A DNA stretch of 64,000 nt from Lolium rigidum (lineage: Eukaryota; Streptophyta; Magnoliopsida; Poales; Poaceae): positions 334,411,090-334,475,089 of the forward strand of contig NC_061514.1 in NCBI RefSeq assembly GCF_022539505.1. Direction: 5' to 3'. This document shows positions 42,693-54,688 of the stretch, piece by piece (position 1 is the stretch's first letter; the number at the start of each line of letters is the position of its first letter). A program made the translations under genes and the position numbers. The notes beneath the pieces were generated by a model. The model worked only from the letters and a program-made list of their open reading frames with translations. It made no database searches and was not told the DNA's origin.

Positions 42693-45299
42693 TTCTAGAC
42701 GAAATAATAAATCCGAGCCGAAGGTATAGAAATGCACTAGCCTATACGGCGTTTGTGTGCCTGCCTTGTGCTCCCATCCACCAAGGCACCAACAACCAAC
42801 CAACGCCTGTCACCCCATCCCTTCTAAAAGGCAGTGGGACAATGAGCCCGAATCCGCTGCATACGGCGCAGCAGATAGACCGAGCACATGCCATGCGCCA
42901 TCGTTGGATCAATCTGCCGAGGCCGGCGGATCAGAGAACGGCCGCGACCAGGCCGGCCGCTCCTCTTCGGGACGTACGGAGGAAAAGAAGAAGGAAGTCC
43001 GGTCTGCACGCCCACGCTCTCGGGGATCCCATGCCTGGCAATTGGGCAGAATCTGTCGGGGTCGCATGCCCTGCTCGTGATATTTACCTCCGGTAAAACT
43101 TTAGAAAGAGCCATGAAATTATATTGTTGAGAAGAAAGAGCCAAGAAATGTGAAGTATGAAAAGATATAAGGGTTTGCTAATTTCGTGTAATTAACTTAA
43201 CTTTTAGTCGATTCATGAACCATGAGTTACAACTTTGATTGCAACTAACATTTTTCTTGTTGCACATGAGCAGCAGCTAAAAAAGCACGTACAAACTATG
43301 GGATCACTTTGCGACTCGTGCTAGTTATAAGTTGCGATTTTAATTGTAACTGAGAAAAATATCCAAACCACTAGATTAATTCGTGATTCATAATAGTCAA
43401 CGGTCGCATTTAGGATTGAGCTGATATTAGATGACATATTAGCATAGTTAGTCACATCCAAAATAGAATGCAGCGCTTCTCGACAAGCAGAAAAAAAAAC
43501 CCTCGGGTCGCTCCCCTCGCGGGCGACTCTAGGGGCGCCACCAACCCTAGCCCCCCTCCCCTCCCCTTCCCCGTATCAGTCATCGGTGGGAGCTGCCGGG
43601 CAAAGCCCGGGCGGTGGCTCGCCCCTCTTCTACCCGGCGCAGGTCTTTCCCAAGCGAGGCTGGCAGTCAGGCGGCGGTGCACGGTGGCGATTCGACCCTT
43701 GACAATGGGCTTCGCTGGCCCATATCTGGGCAATGTGGGCTCTAGTTGTAGCTGGGCCTGGGCGGGCCAGGCTGTTCTTGCCAGTGGTGCTCCCTGGAGT
43801 GGACGCGGTGGTGCAGAGCGGAGCAGCGGCTGTGGCGGCCTACGTGTAGCAACGTGGCGGCGGGGACTTCACGGGTCCAAGATTGGTTCGGCAGGGCCTG
43901 CGGGGCCTAGTGTATCCCTGTTGCCGCCTCTGGTCGGCAATCGTTGGTGGCGGTGGAGGACGTCCTCCTGGTGGCTGTGCTGATGCTGCCATCTAGTTCC
44001 AACTTTCATACCTCCATCTTGCAGGTCACGCGATGAACCTTGCGACACGGGTGTGAGTTTGCCGATGCCGGGGCAGTGCCTCGAAAGGTGGACTGCACGG
44101 GCTGCTCGGCGGCGGGCGACGTGGCGGTGGTGATGGCCGTCTCTTGGGGCCACGAGGGTGGCGAGGAGTGGACATCGGGAGCTCCTAGTGTTTTCGACGC
44201 CTTAGTATGGTCAGTGCCCAGATCGTGTGGTAGAAGCTCGGCTCGGGGATGCCTTGTAGTTGAGGGACCATGTGTGGCAAGGGTTTTTCCAGGGCGAAAT
44301 CCATGCGCTTCGGCGCCAACGACGGCTATGCCTACGGGTGTCGTGACGCTCTTGACGGCGTCGTTGTGGCTACCCTCTCCACATTAGGGCTCCGGGTGAA
44401 AACTCAAGCCCTCATCGGTCTTGGCAATAGCGGCGCCTTTGGCGTCGTTACCTCCTTGGGAGCGTTGTCGTGGAGCCTAGGTCTCCTTAGTCGCTCGGCG
44501 TCTTCGGTGGCAAGCTCGGTGCTTTTTAGTGTGTCCTTTATTTTTATCTCTGATATACTTGTTAGAGGAATTTCTCATCACCTTGTATCGGTTTAGCCGT
44601 TTAGCTTTATTTATAGGGTTAATTGGATCTATGCCACTACAATTTTCATGGATTGGAGAAATGCCATTACAAAAACACAAGTTGGAAATATGCCACTCCC
44701 ACTTCGTTATACCTCTACCCATGCCATTTGTTCCAATACCAGTCTGTATACAGCTCTTATACTTCCGTATGTACACGTATACTTATGTACAAATACTTAA
44801 GAAAATATCTATCGCCTACGTGACCTCTATATCCAGTGGAGAGAGCTGGCCCAAACCGCCCTAATTTTCCCTGCTCGACCTCAGGCGCGCGGAGGAATCT
44901 TAGGGCATGTCCAATGGTAAGCGCTTATTCAGGCGCTTAAGCGGAGGAATAAGGAAAATTAATCCCAGGGTTCATGCGCAAGAGTCTATGGTTCCAACGC
45001 TGGCCTCCAATTTGAGACTCTTATTTCTACATCGGAATCAATTTGATTTGCATGCCCCAAGCCAATTGTAACGAAGCCACTAGTAGAAAACCTCTCATCC
45101 ATCTAAGCCATAAATACCGGTTCCCTTACGAACCGGTACTAAAGGGTGTATTAGTACCGGTTGCATCTGCTCGGACCTTTAGTACTCGGTTCGTAAGGAC
45201 CTTTAATACCGGTTCGTGACACGAACCGGTACTAAAGGGTTTGCGTCAGTTGAAAAACCTTTAGTATCGGTTCGTGACACGAACCGGTACTAAGGTAGA

Positions 45300-45338
45300 C
45301 CTTTAGTACCGGTTCGTGTCACGAACCGGTACTAAAGG
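45300..45338. repeat. Perfect 19-bp-arm palindrome in the CACTA element
   Basis: Arm cctttagtaccggttcgtg at 45300-45318, one central base, and the exact inverted arm at 45320-45338. Related half-sites surround it at 45120-45300. Confidence 0.95.
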
Positions 45339-46036
45339 TTTTTCTGCTCCCCCACGCAGCTCTAACCCCCCTGTGGATCGCCTTTTTTGACACGGTAAAA
45401 TAGAAAAGAAAATGATAGAAAATTCAAAAAATAAAATGTTTTCACATTCTTCTATGTTATGCAACCTACTATTAGGAAAAATTAAGAAATTCGAATTTTC
45501 ACTTTTTTTGCAAAAAAGTTTTGAAAAATGGTAAAACCGCAATAACTTTTGCATACGACGTCGAAAAAGTACGTATAATATATCAAAAAAATCCTGGGAA
45601 AAAGTTACATCCGAATTCACCTGGGTTTACCCGGTTAGCCAATTTTTAGATTCTCAAAATTCCAAATGAAAATATGAAAGCAGGAAGATTTTAGTTTTTT
45701 TCCAGAAATTTAAAATTTTATATATTTTTATTTTTTTAAAATTAAAATATTAATTGTAAGATTTTTTGAGTCCTAACATATTACTATTACTTTTATCAAA
45801 TTATAAGATTTTCAATTTTTCAAGTTTTAGGTTTTGCAAAAAATATTAAATTTTTTAAAAATAATTAAAAATAATAAAAATTAAAAAAGTTAATTTTATT
45901 TATTTATTCAACATTATTATTACATCATTACTTTTATTTATTAAAACAATTATTTGGAATTCAAACGATAAAAAGTGTGACATCGACCAACATGTTAATA
46001 GGATTGATATGATACTATTATCACATACATGCGCGC

Positions 46037-46128
46037 GAAGCACTTGGAAGTGGAATGGGATGGAACTTGGAAGTTAAGCGTGCTAGTGCGGGAGTAGTGT
46101 GAGGATGGGTGACCGACCGGAAAGTTTG
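46037..46128 (+). other. 5S rRNA-derived module, second copy
   Basis: aagcacttgga, gaagttaagcgtgct, ggagtagt, aggatgggtgacc and gaaagt follow each other as in plant 5S rRNA, covering the A box to C box region. Point differences from the copy at 21860-21950 show the two diverged separately while keeping the promoter-like blocks best. Confidence 0.85.
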
Positions 46129-47839
46129 ACTACGGGTAAGTAATTTGACTAGAGATTAAGTGTAGTTAGAGACTAACGGAAATACTAGTAATTCTGAAAA
46201 AATAAAAAAAAGAGGCCGTGAAAAAAGGGTGTGAAAAATAATTAGAAAAAATGGAAAAAAAAATTAAACGAAATAGGCTTTAATACCGGTTCGGTGTTAC
46301 GCACCGGCATCAAGCGTCTCCAGCCCCCACGGTTCCTCCGCGCCTACGCGTGGAGCACGCTTTAGTCTCGGTTCAGTAAGCAACCCAGTACGAAGAGGGA
46401 CCTTTAGTGCCGGATAATTAGTACCGGTTACTCAACCGGTACTAATGCCCCTATGGAACCGGTACAGATGAACGTTTTTCTACTAGTGAGCGGCCGGCGC
46501 GAAGTCTTGCATCGATGCTTGTGTTTAAGCGCCTAGCGGCCGGGAACGTACGAGCAACCGCCAATTCAGTGGGATTAGTATCCTGGCGCCCCTACTTAGC
46601 GCCCTGCGCTGCAGATGCCCTAGCGCGGCAGCGGCCGGAGGCGCTCCCTCGCGCGACGCGGCGGCCAGAGGAGCCCGCGGCTGAAGGAGCTATCACGCTC
46701 GCGCGCTGGAGGAGTTAGCACGCTCGCTGCTGGAGGCCCTCGGCTGGAGGACATGATGCTCATGGAGTCGCCGACGGCCAAGTGCCTGTACGAGTGCTAA
46801 ATTTAACATAAATACATAATTCTGAACGGTAGACAGGTAATAGTGTGTTTGAGTTCCTGTATTTTGTCAGATTTTTCTTTTCTGAGCAGTTCAATTTTTT
46901 TGGCTAGAATTTGATTTTTTTTGGTATCATAAAGACCCGTAGTGTAGTCAATACTGAGATACAGATCGAAATACATGTATTATCAGAGTTGTTATTCTTT
47001 TAAGTGAAGAAGATGACATGTATACAAGTATGAGAGAGTTGTAGTGGCATATTTCCAAGTTGCGTTTTTGTAATGGCATTTCTCCAATCCATGAAAATTG
47101 TAGTGGCATAGATCCAATTAACCCTTATTTATAAAGCAGAGCGAAAGCACGTTTCGATAAAAATATAATGCAGCTCACCTTGTTGATCGCCCCACACCCT
47201 TTTCTCCAGCTGTCGCTCCTCAAACCTTTCTTTGTTTCGCTTTCCTTGATATCCAGATTTACCGGGATCAGGATGATACATGCTGATATTGTTCGTGCGA
47301 TTACTTTCGAATTATTGCTCCCAAGAGTGTGATTTCTTTGAATATTGCGCTACATCACAGTCCTCCACCATGGCGGAACGGTTGTTGCTGTGTACGCTGT
47401 ACCCAGGGTCTCCGTGTACCTTTAGGCTGTACGTGCAATGGTCCTGCGAAAACAACAAGTCAACCGACCGTGCACCGGTGAGATAAGATCATCGTTCCGA
47501 GCCTATATATTGCAGTGGGACGAGATCTCGGGTGGAGATACTAGGGCATGTCCACCTTCTTTTGGCATGTCACGATTGCAGCGTTGCATGGATCTTCCGA
47601 GTTACTGCTGACTTGATTGCATAGCATTGGTTTCACTAGAGTACATATGCTTCCTTCAATAGCAGCAAACCATTCTTGGCAAAAACGTCCATCCTTTTCT
47701 TTCTGAGATCAGGCAAACGTCCATCCTAGTGGTGGAGGATTTGTTGCACAGAGAAGATGTGTTCCAATTAGTTTCAAAAGCTTTGGTTGGAAGAAAAACA
47801 AGATTCTCAAGATCTCAAGGTTCTCAATATCGTAAGGAT

Positions 47840-49090
47840 TACTTGTCCTAAGTATCATCGAACAATTGTCTAGACTTAAAAGTAACTTTCATCAGAGTGA
47901 AGTTTTCTGCTTCGGTCAGGCAATACAAGTAGAAGATCAATATAGGAATTTCTTCGGTTGTGAGTCTGGTTCTTTCCCGTTTAGATACCTAGAACTACCA
48001 ATTATTTTCGCAATTTAAGGAATGGTGAATGAAATCCAGTTGAGGATCGTTTTGAGAACAAGTTAGCAAGTTGGTTGAGAAAGTTTCTTTCATATGGCGA
48101 TCGGTTAGTTCTTGTTAACTTTGTGCTTATAGGTAAACTCATGTTAATGTTTTATTTTGAAATAGCAAATGGCGTCAGGAAAAGATTAGACTTCTTTGGT
48201 CTACTTTTTTTTTTTGGCAAAGTGATGCCCAGAATAAGAAATGTAGGTTGACTAGATGAATATTATTGCCCCAAAGATCGGGTTGGGGGGGGAGGGGGTG
48301 GAATTGAACTTGCAGACAATAGGTGAATATTGAGGAAATGGCTTTACAAATTACATAACAAAGAGGAAGTACAACATGAATTAATTCAAAAAAAATATCT
48401 TAACTAAAAAACTGTATCCCAAGTTAAAGCAAAGGCTACTGATTCACCTTTTCTGCAAGAGACTTATTAAAGTTAAGGATGATTTATTTTGTACAGGTTC
48501 CTTTAAAATTGGACATGGGAAAATATGCGTTTTTCGGAAGACACGTGGTTGGGTAACTCACCCCTTTCTCAACAATGCCTTGTTAAATAACATAGTACAA
48601 TGAAATAAGTTTCGGTGGCCGATGTTTTATCTCATAATCCTCACAATATAGGATTTGGACGTCACGATGGATTCACTTAGTGCTTCATCTGATGGATATC
48701 CAATTATCTGAACACAAAGATGTGTTTGTTTGGAATCTGACTTCCTCGGGTGCGTATATTGAAATCTCACTATTTAGATCATATGAATAGTCATACTCCT
48801 TATATTCGAAATACATTTGGAATATTAAGGTACCACTGCAAATAAGGATTTTTATATGGTTTCTTCAGAGAAAAGTGATATAAGATAATCTAGTAAAAAA
48901 ATGGCAGGGTAATATATAGTGTTTTTTTATAATCAATATGAAACAATCCAACATTTATTTTTTGATTGTCCCCTTCCCAAAGTTATTTGGTGTGTTGTTC
49001 ACATGACTTTTATTATAATACCCCCAACTAATATGACGAATTTGTTCGGAAACTGGTTGCACGGCTTTACCAAACGAAGATAAAGCACAA
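47840..49090 (+). pseudogene. Decayed LINE ORF2, C-terminal half
   Basis: Translating across stops and shifts shows the order typical of a plant LINE. After the catalytic reverse-transcriptase core come SNFHQSEVFCFGQA and CESGSFPFRYLELPI, then about 48500-48540 a WENMRFSEDTWLG-like segment. Near 48940 is a zinc-binding region (QHLFFDCPLPKVIWCVVH), followed by NMTNLFGNWLHG. Many in-frame stops make it long dead. It is on the opposite strand to, and separate from, the LINE at 51460-53445, and related to the LINE tail at 16612-17095. Confidence 0.8.
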
Positions 49091-51028
49091 ATGCGGGGGT
49101 CTTCATTATTTTAACAGATCTAACCACTCTTCTTTCTTGTAGGTTATCCCACTGCCTTCGACTTGATCCGTACGTAGTCATCGTCTCGAGCTAGAGGAGC
49201 TGCATCGGGACATGGTTACTAGGTGCAACCGTTTGAAAATGGTAGCACCGTTGTTGTTCAACCGGTGCGGTTGGACGACGTCCTATGTATCATTTTTCTA
49301 TTTTTATATTTTTTAAGTGGTTGATTCATGTTTCAACCCTTTCTGGCACATAATGTGGCGTTGAACCTTTCAATAATTGAAACAAAAGGCGATGGTCGTC
49401 GTGCTATGACACTTATTGTGGAGATGGAGCTCCGCCGATGGTGCATGTGAAGTGACAATGACAAGTGATGACTGGTCCAGCTCGGTGACCCTTCACGGCA
49501 CCACCCTTGTACATTTCATTTTTTGTAACTCCCCCATCAAAACTAAAGCCCCCTTGTTGCTCACGTGTGTTGACTGACTATTTGGTGGTTCGTGGTGTGG
49601 TTTCACTTGTTTGTTGTCGCGAGGGCTTCCATGACGGTTGCCTACGAAGTAGTTGGAGTCGCTTGCTCGTGGAGAAGCAACAACTATGACACTTGTTTGT
49701 AGGCTTGACGACGTTTTCTTTTGGGCGGAGTGTGGGTTGCATACGTAGAGTGAGAGGTAGCCTGGGTGTGCCCACATGGCTATCGTGTTCCTTGACAAGG
49801 GTTTTTGTATTGTTTTAATCCTATTTTCCGCTAATTAGTTGGACACTATTTTCTTAGTCAATGAGATATGGAGGAAAGTTATTGTCGGTATTTCAAAAAT
49901 GGTCTTAAGATATGCACATGAAATGTCTCGGCCGACTGCGAGTAGTCAAAAATAATAGAACTCGGCCAATGCATTATATTCACATAAACACATAAATATA
50001 TTCCAGATTTCTTGTACTTACAAAATAGCATAAGTAATTGGCGGCTTTTTACGGACTTCATTTATGACAAGTAATTGGAACAATATAGGTTTTTTTTGGG
50101 GGGAAATGTAACATTCTTTTGACAGATAGTGCACCGGCCCCATTATAATGAAGTCAATGCATTTCATATACGAAAAAGATAAAGCATGTACATCCATTTT
50201 TAGGTCGTCGTGTAGCAGGACTGGCTCGTCCTCATTCTGCGACGTGCGTGCCATGAGTCACTTTCCTGTATACATTTTTCTTCCTTCCCCTCCATCAGAC
50301 ACGTCCTGTGCCTCTATTTATTCCTTGTGGTTTTTGCACAGTGTACGACACCAGCCTCCAAATCCTTGAGAGATCCCCAATTTGTTCTCGCTTAATTTAT
50401 TTTCTTTCTGAACAAGCTTTGCAGCAGGAACACAACTGCATTTTTAGGTTTGCCCCATCTGCTCTGTCTAACAGCACTCCACCGTTTTTTTTTAATATTT
50501 GCTCACCATACTGTTGGATTGGAATCGGATTAGTACCATATATCTGAACAGCAAATCGAAAGACAAAAACGTCATTGAAGGGCAGGACAAGAAGAACAGT
50601 GAAGCTGTGCAAGAACATTGTTGTTGACCTCACAATATGTCCAACACTATTTTTTGGCCAATGCCGTTGTGCACCTGTGTCTCTTGACACATTGGAATAG
50701 TCAGTTAAGTATACGTGAGACGCAGTAGCATTGGCTTAGGGTGAACTGGTCAGGTTCATGGCCCGACCAAAAGACATATTGCTAGGCAAAATAAAAACAG
50801 CAGTGCGGGCAGGGTGACCTAACTGCAGGCAAGGACGCAGCTTAAAGAAATGGATCGAGATCCGATCACTTGCTCGGTCGCACGACGACATGGTTTGTGT
50901 GGTCTTTTATTTCGATGGCGGTGCACGGCAGGACAGGAGAAACTCTTCATAGAAGAAAAAGGACAGAAGAAACTACAACGTTGCTTATTAATTAGGTTTT
51001 TCAAAAGTTAAGATCATGGTAAACAATA

Positions 51029-51290
51029 TACTCCCTCGACCCCCGTCCTCAAACAAGATATCGTAAATCAAATTTTATTAACTTTGATCATTAGAAAAAA
51101 AGTGAAATTATGATACTAAATCAATATCACTAGATTCAATTTGACATGGAGCTCAATAGTATATTACCACTATCCTTAAAAATATGTTTTAGGTTTATCA
51201 AAATTTAGATGTATGTAGACACTATTTAATGTATAGATATATCCAAATTTAGACAAATCTAAGACATCCTTTTATGGATGGATGGAGTGG
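51029..51290. mobile_element. Stowaway-type MITE, diverged
   Basis: Begins tactccctcgacccccgtcc and ends ggatggatggagtggt, the eroded inverted counterpart. The AT-rich interior of about 262 bp includes agacatccttttatgg. It matches the general Stowaway pattern (tactccctc(c/t)gt). Confidence 0.65.
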
Positions 51291-51459
51291 TGATTTGATG
51301 CCACATATGTTTCTATTTTTATATAAAAATTTGGTTAAATTTAAAAACGTTTTACTTCCAAAAAGACATACATTTATTGATAGACGCTGAGACTACAATC
51401 AAATAAAAATGCTTTACTTCTAAAAAGAGGCCAAAACTTTCCCTCATTCTTTTAATTAA

Positions 51460-53445
51460 GAAAAAAGTTACAACAGTGTAAACAAGTGATTACACTGTTT
51501 AGAAATAAACAAGAAGGTGGTCAATCCAAAGGTCAACAAATTGCCTATGATTGAGAGAAAGAGAAGTCTTCGGTGGTGTTAATCTTGGCAATTTAATCCT
51601 CATTGGTCAAAGTTTTGTTGACATACCACTTTTTTTTCCCTTTTGGACACCGCAAAAATGAGGGGGCAATGCCTTTTGGCTTGGAGCCATTTAGCCATGG
51701 GGCATCCCAAAAGGGCGTATTTTTTCCATTGCCCACCGCAATTGCCATCGAGGCATAGAAGAGGTCCATGTCCACCTTCATGGAAGGATTTCCAAATCCA
51801 ATCTAAAATTTTCCCGGATCCATCCACTCAAGCCAAGGCCACGGCAACCTTAGGGCCCTTGAAAATTTCTAAATGCTTAGAACCCCAAGTCCCCCAAGCT
51901 CTTTGGGGCAGCAAACCGTTTCCCAATTTATTTTGCATTGGCCTCCCGTGACCTTGTCGGTAGCCGACCAAATGAAGGCTCTCTCAATCTTCTTCATATT
52001 GTTTTAGACGGACGACTGAATAATGAGCGGGGTGAGGTGGTAGATAGTTTGCGAGGCAAGAACAGATTTCACAAGAGTGGTTTGGCAGACTATGTCAATG
52101 AATTTTCCATCCCAAGTTGCTGGGATTTTCCCGGCAATTTATCCTCAAGATGTTGAAAGTCCACTCTTTTTAGTTGCCAAACCGAAAGAGTTAGACCAAG
52201 GTACCTCACTGGGAACTTAGATCTTAGCTCCGGAAGGCCCTCAAGAATGTCTTCCAAATTTAGATCCCCGCAACGAATAGGTACGCAGGAGCTCTTTTGG
52301 AAGTTTGTAAGAAGGCCAGCGACCACAAGAATGTACCTCATTTGGAAGTTTCACAAGAGCAGTAAAGCACTTGTTAAATTGGATCCCCTTGGCGAAGGTC
52401 CCGGCCATGGGCAATGGGAGGGCCGGCCATCCCCATTGAGGAGTACACGAGACGTAGAAGTGACGAAGAGGGCGGTGATCCAATGCCAGAAGGTAATCAG
52501 AAACCCTTCTATTGAAGGAGATCATCAAATTGTCACATCGCTTGGAATCAAAGGCTTTGCGAATGTCAAGCTTGAAAATGAGGTTATGGGTTTTGTTTTT
52601 GTGCAATCTTGTTGTCATATTTTTAACGTAGAGGAAGTTGTCATGGATGCTTCTTCTCTTGATGAAGGCACTTTGGGCGTCTGAAATAAGCTCACTAATG
52701 TAAGGCCCAAGACGAAGAGCGAGCACTTTGGCGATTTACTTTGCAACGGACTAGATTAGACTTATTGGCCTAAAGTCCAAGATCTCTCTCCCCTCCTTTT
52801 TGGGAAATAGAACAACATTTGCGGAGTTGAGCCACTGCGAATTGGAGGCATGGGGATTTCCAAAGAGGTTAAGAATCCTCATGATATCGGCCCCAGTGCC
52901 TTGTCTCCTGGCATTTGCTTGATAACATATAAGAGCAACTCTAATAGTACAGCCGGTTGTTGGCTATAAGCAAGATGCCATGTCATCTATAGTCAACATG
53001 TATAATAGTTGGCTATACTATTTTTTCAATGGATGACCCACCTTTCGTACACACACCTTGCCTAGGAGCACGTGCTAGAGCTAGCTCTTGCATACCCACT
53101 TACATTCTCTCTCCTCTTCTCTCTTCTCCAACTAGACACAAATATATTATTTTAATCCTTGTAGCCAGCTGACTAGTCCTTATTGTACTTGCTCTAAGAC
53201 CTCCTCCTCGGTGAAAGATTCACCCAAAGCATGCAAATCCGGGTTTTGCAATGTCATGCGTCCCATTGAAAGTCCGCCTTCCGAGCTTCACCTCTTCCCA
53301 TGACCGAAGTGAAGTGCGAATGAATAATTCCTTGTTTATGCTCATGATCGGTGATCCACCCGTTATCATGCTTGAGACGGTGGATGTGATTCTTTTGTCT
53401 ACAAAAAATCACTTTCTTGTAAAATCCAGAGTTGAGGCAATGCAA
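51460..53445 (-). pseudogene. Decayed LINE, ORF2 remnants on the minus strand
   Basis: Reading leftward, the part before the polymerase (KNHIHRLKHDNGWITDH, about 53350-53420) comes first. The reverse transcriptase follows at about 52240-52730, with DAQSAFIKRRSIHDNFLYV and FKLDIRKAFDS, the latter holding the first catalytic Asp. The C-terminal part is at 51593-51781 ([14 protein letters not shown]). Frameshifts and stops separate these pieces, and a MITE (52933-53194) interrupts it. The left edge of the sequence shared with Z1 (7590-7774) falls within the start of this LINE, so it predates the duplication. Confidence 0.8.
52933..53194. mobile_element. Tourist-type MITE inside the LINE
   Basis: 262 bp starting gagcaactctaatagta, with the right end, reverse-complemented, gagcaagtacaataagg. 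Flanked by taa at 52930-52932 and 53195-53197. A TAA target plus gagcaa ends indicates a Tourist/Harbinger MITE. Confidence 0.8.
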
Positions 53446-54547
53446 ATTGGTTTTCTTGTAACTTTCTCGGGGAGGTGAGTTAATCCGTTGCCGTGCCATG
53501 TTTCGTGGGTTCTGTCGGTACTTTTGGCAACCACACTCTCTTCACTCCGCCATTGATCCCAGAACGCAGTATTCCTCCCAGAAGTTAATTGGCCACGAGA
53601 GAAGGTAGCGCGGCTAAAGTCAGCTGAATCTTAAAGCACATCTCCATGTTTAAACATGACAGGGAGTACATGCCTGCCTCGCATGACACAAGAACAACCA
53701 ACGGCAGGACCAAATCCGCTCCTCAGAGAAGATGGCACGCATGTCTACCTCCTGATCCGTGATCACTGCTACTTTTTTCTCCAGCTTCACAAGTGCTGGA
53801 TTTGGCTATGTGGTTCTTTTAACAACACTCTTTAATGGCCTCACCAACTAGTTAAACAACTTGTTAGACCTGCAGATCAAGCGATTAGGACCATGCTACT
53901 GTGCTAGCACTGCTGCAAATGGCTAAATGAGGCATAACAAGGTTACTAAATACACTTCGCGGCTGAGGCTGGTCCTGCAGGTATGCTAGGTACAGAGACA
54001 AGGCACCCGTCGGACGCTGCCCCGAACGGAGGCTGCAAAGTCAATTGCAAGGCTGAATAATTGTCAAGTAAACTGTCAAATAGTAGAGTACTAATTAAAT
54101 CCCCTTAAGAAAGTAAACTGGTTTTATTTTGAGAAATATATATATCTGTAAACTGATTCGCAGTTCCCTATGGTCAGGCCACGTCATGAGAACATTTCCT
54201 TCTGCTGATGATGGCTTGCTTACTGTTGATGAGAGACCTTGGTTTGCTGTGCTAGGAGAAAGACTTGGTGAGCAGACAATCCCCTAAATTAAGCTAGCGA
54301 TTGATTGATTTAGCTGTCTAGTAGTAGTACCGATGCTAAACCGAGGTTAGGGACAGCACTAGAACCCACGCATTAACCTAGCTAGGGGAAGAAGACAAAG
54401 CACCAAGCACTAACAACCGAAAACCACCACCATAACTACCAAAACCTGTTTGCATTGCAGCACAATCATCTGGTTGCACAACTAAGTTTACAATCTGTTT
54501 TTTAGGTGAAAGTTTATAAATTTAGTGTCAAACGTTAAAACAAACAA

Positions 54548-54572
54548 GAACCAGAACCAGAACCAGAACCAG
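54548..54572. repeat. (gaacca)4 microsatellite
   Basis: Four units of gaacca plus one base, just inside the region where similarity to Z1 has ended. A potentially variable marker about 440 bp upstream of the kinase start codon. Confidence 0.9.
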
Positions 54573-54688
54573 TTTATCATAACAAGAGAACTGTCTTTTT
54601 TTGAGATGGAACAAGAGAAGTGTCGCGGGGAGCATAAGGATTGTACGAGAATTTGACAGATTTCCAGTCGGGGGTGCATCAAAGGCAG

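Larger units (their letters stand above)
45078..46488. mobile_element. Non-autonomous CACTA element with 5S-like core
   Basis: 1411 bp with ends cactagtagaaaa ... tttttctactagtg and the target duplication agc at 45075-45077 and 46489-46491. Subterminal palindromes are built on taccggttcgt. The AT-rich middle and the 5S-derived module match the element at 20914-22312, but the palindrome sequence differs, so they are sister families. No transposase. Confidence 0.9.
44616..47124. mobile_element. Mutator-type element with ~80-bp inverted ends
   Basis: Left end gggttaattggatctatgcc and its inverted copy at 47105-47124. The inversion continues, with few differences, through gaaatgccattac and ggaaatatgccac, to about 80 bp. 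The 9-bp duplication ttatttata is at 44607-44615 and 47125-47133. No transposase. A CACTA element is nested at 45078-46488; the remaining core is about 1.1 kb and non-coding. Confidence 0.85.
43475..47163 (+). mobile_element. GC-rich retroposon carrying a Mutator-type insertion
   Basis: The 5' end is GC-rich (ctcgggtcgctcccctcg). The 3' end, after removing the inner element, reads tttagctttatttataaagc and ends gataaaaa. The direct repeat tagaatgcagc at 43464-43474 and tataatgcagc at 47164-47174 has one mismatch. Without the insert it is about 1.17 kb and encodes no recognisable protein, like 3722-4606 and 7790-9058. Confidence 0.75.
42693..54510. repeat. Duplicated block Z, copy 2 (Z3), upstream of the kinase gene
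   Basis: Collinear with Z1 (2400-10020) but expanded by later insertions: retroposon 43475-47163, a decayed LINE at 47840-49090, Stowaway 51029-51290 and MITE 52933-53194. The antisense LINE 51460-53445 was already partly present before duplication, because Z1 keeps its edge at 7590-7774. The similarity ends near 54500, about 500 bp before the kinase start codon. The stretches 42700-43460, 47175-47790 and 49100-51020 contain no supported gene. Confidence 0.75.

Noticed and set aside
44903..46625. A further element with ends like tagggcatgtccaatgg around the CACTA element inside the Mutator-type element
   Set aside because: Only one end is convincing. The proposed right end near 46620 has a weak match and no clear target duplication.
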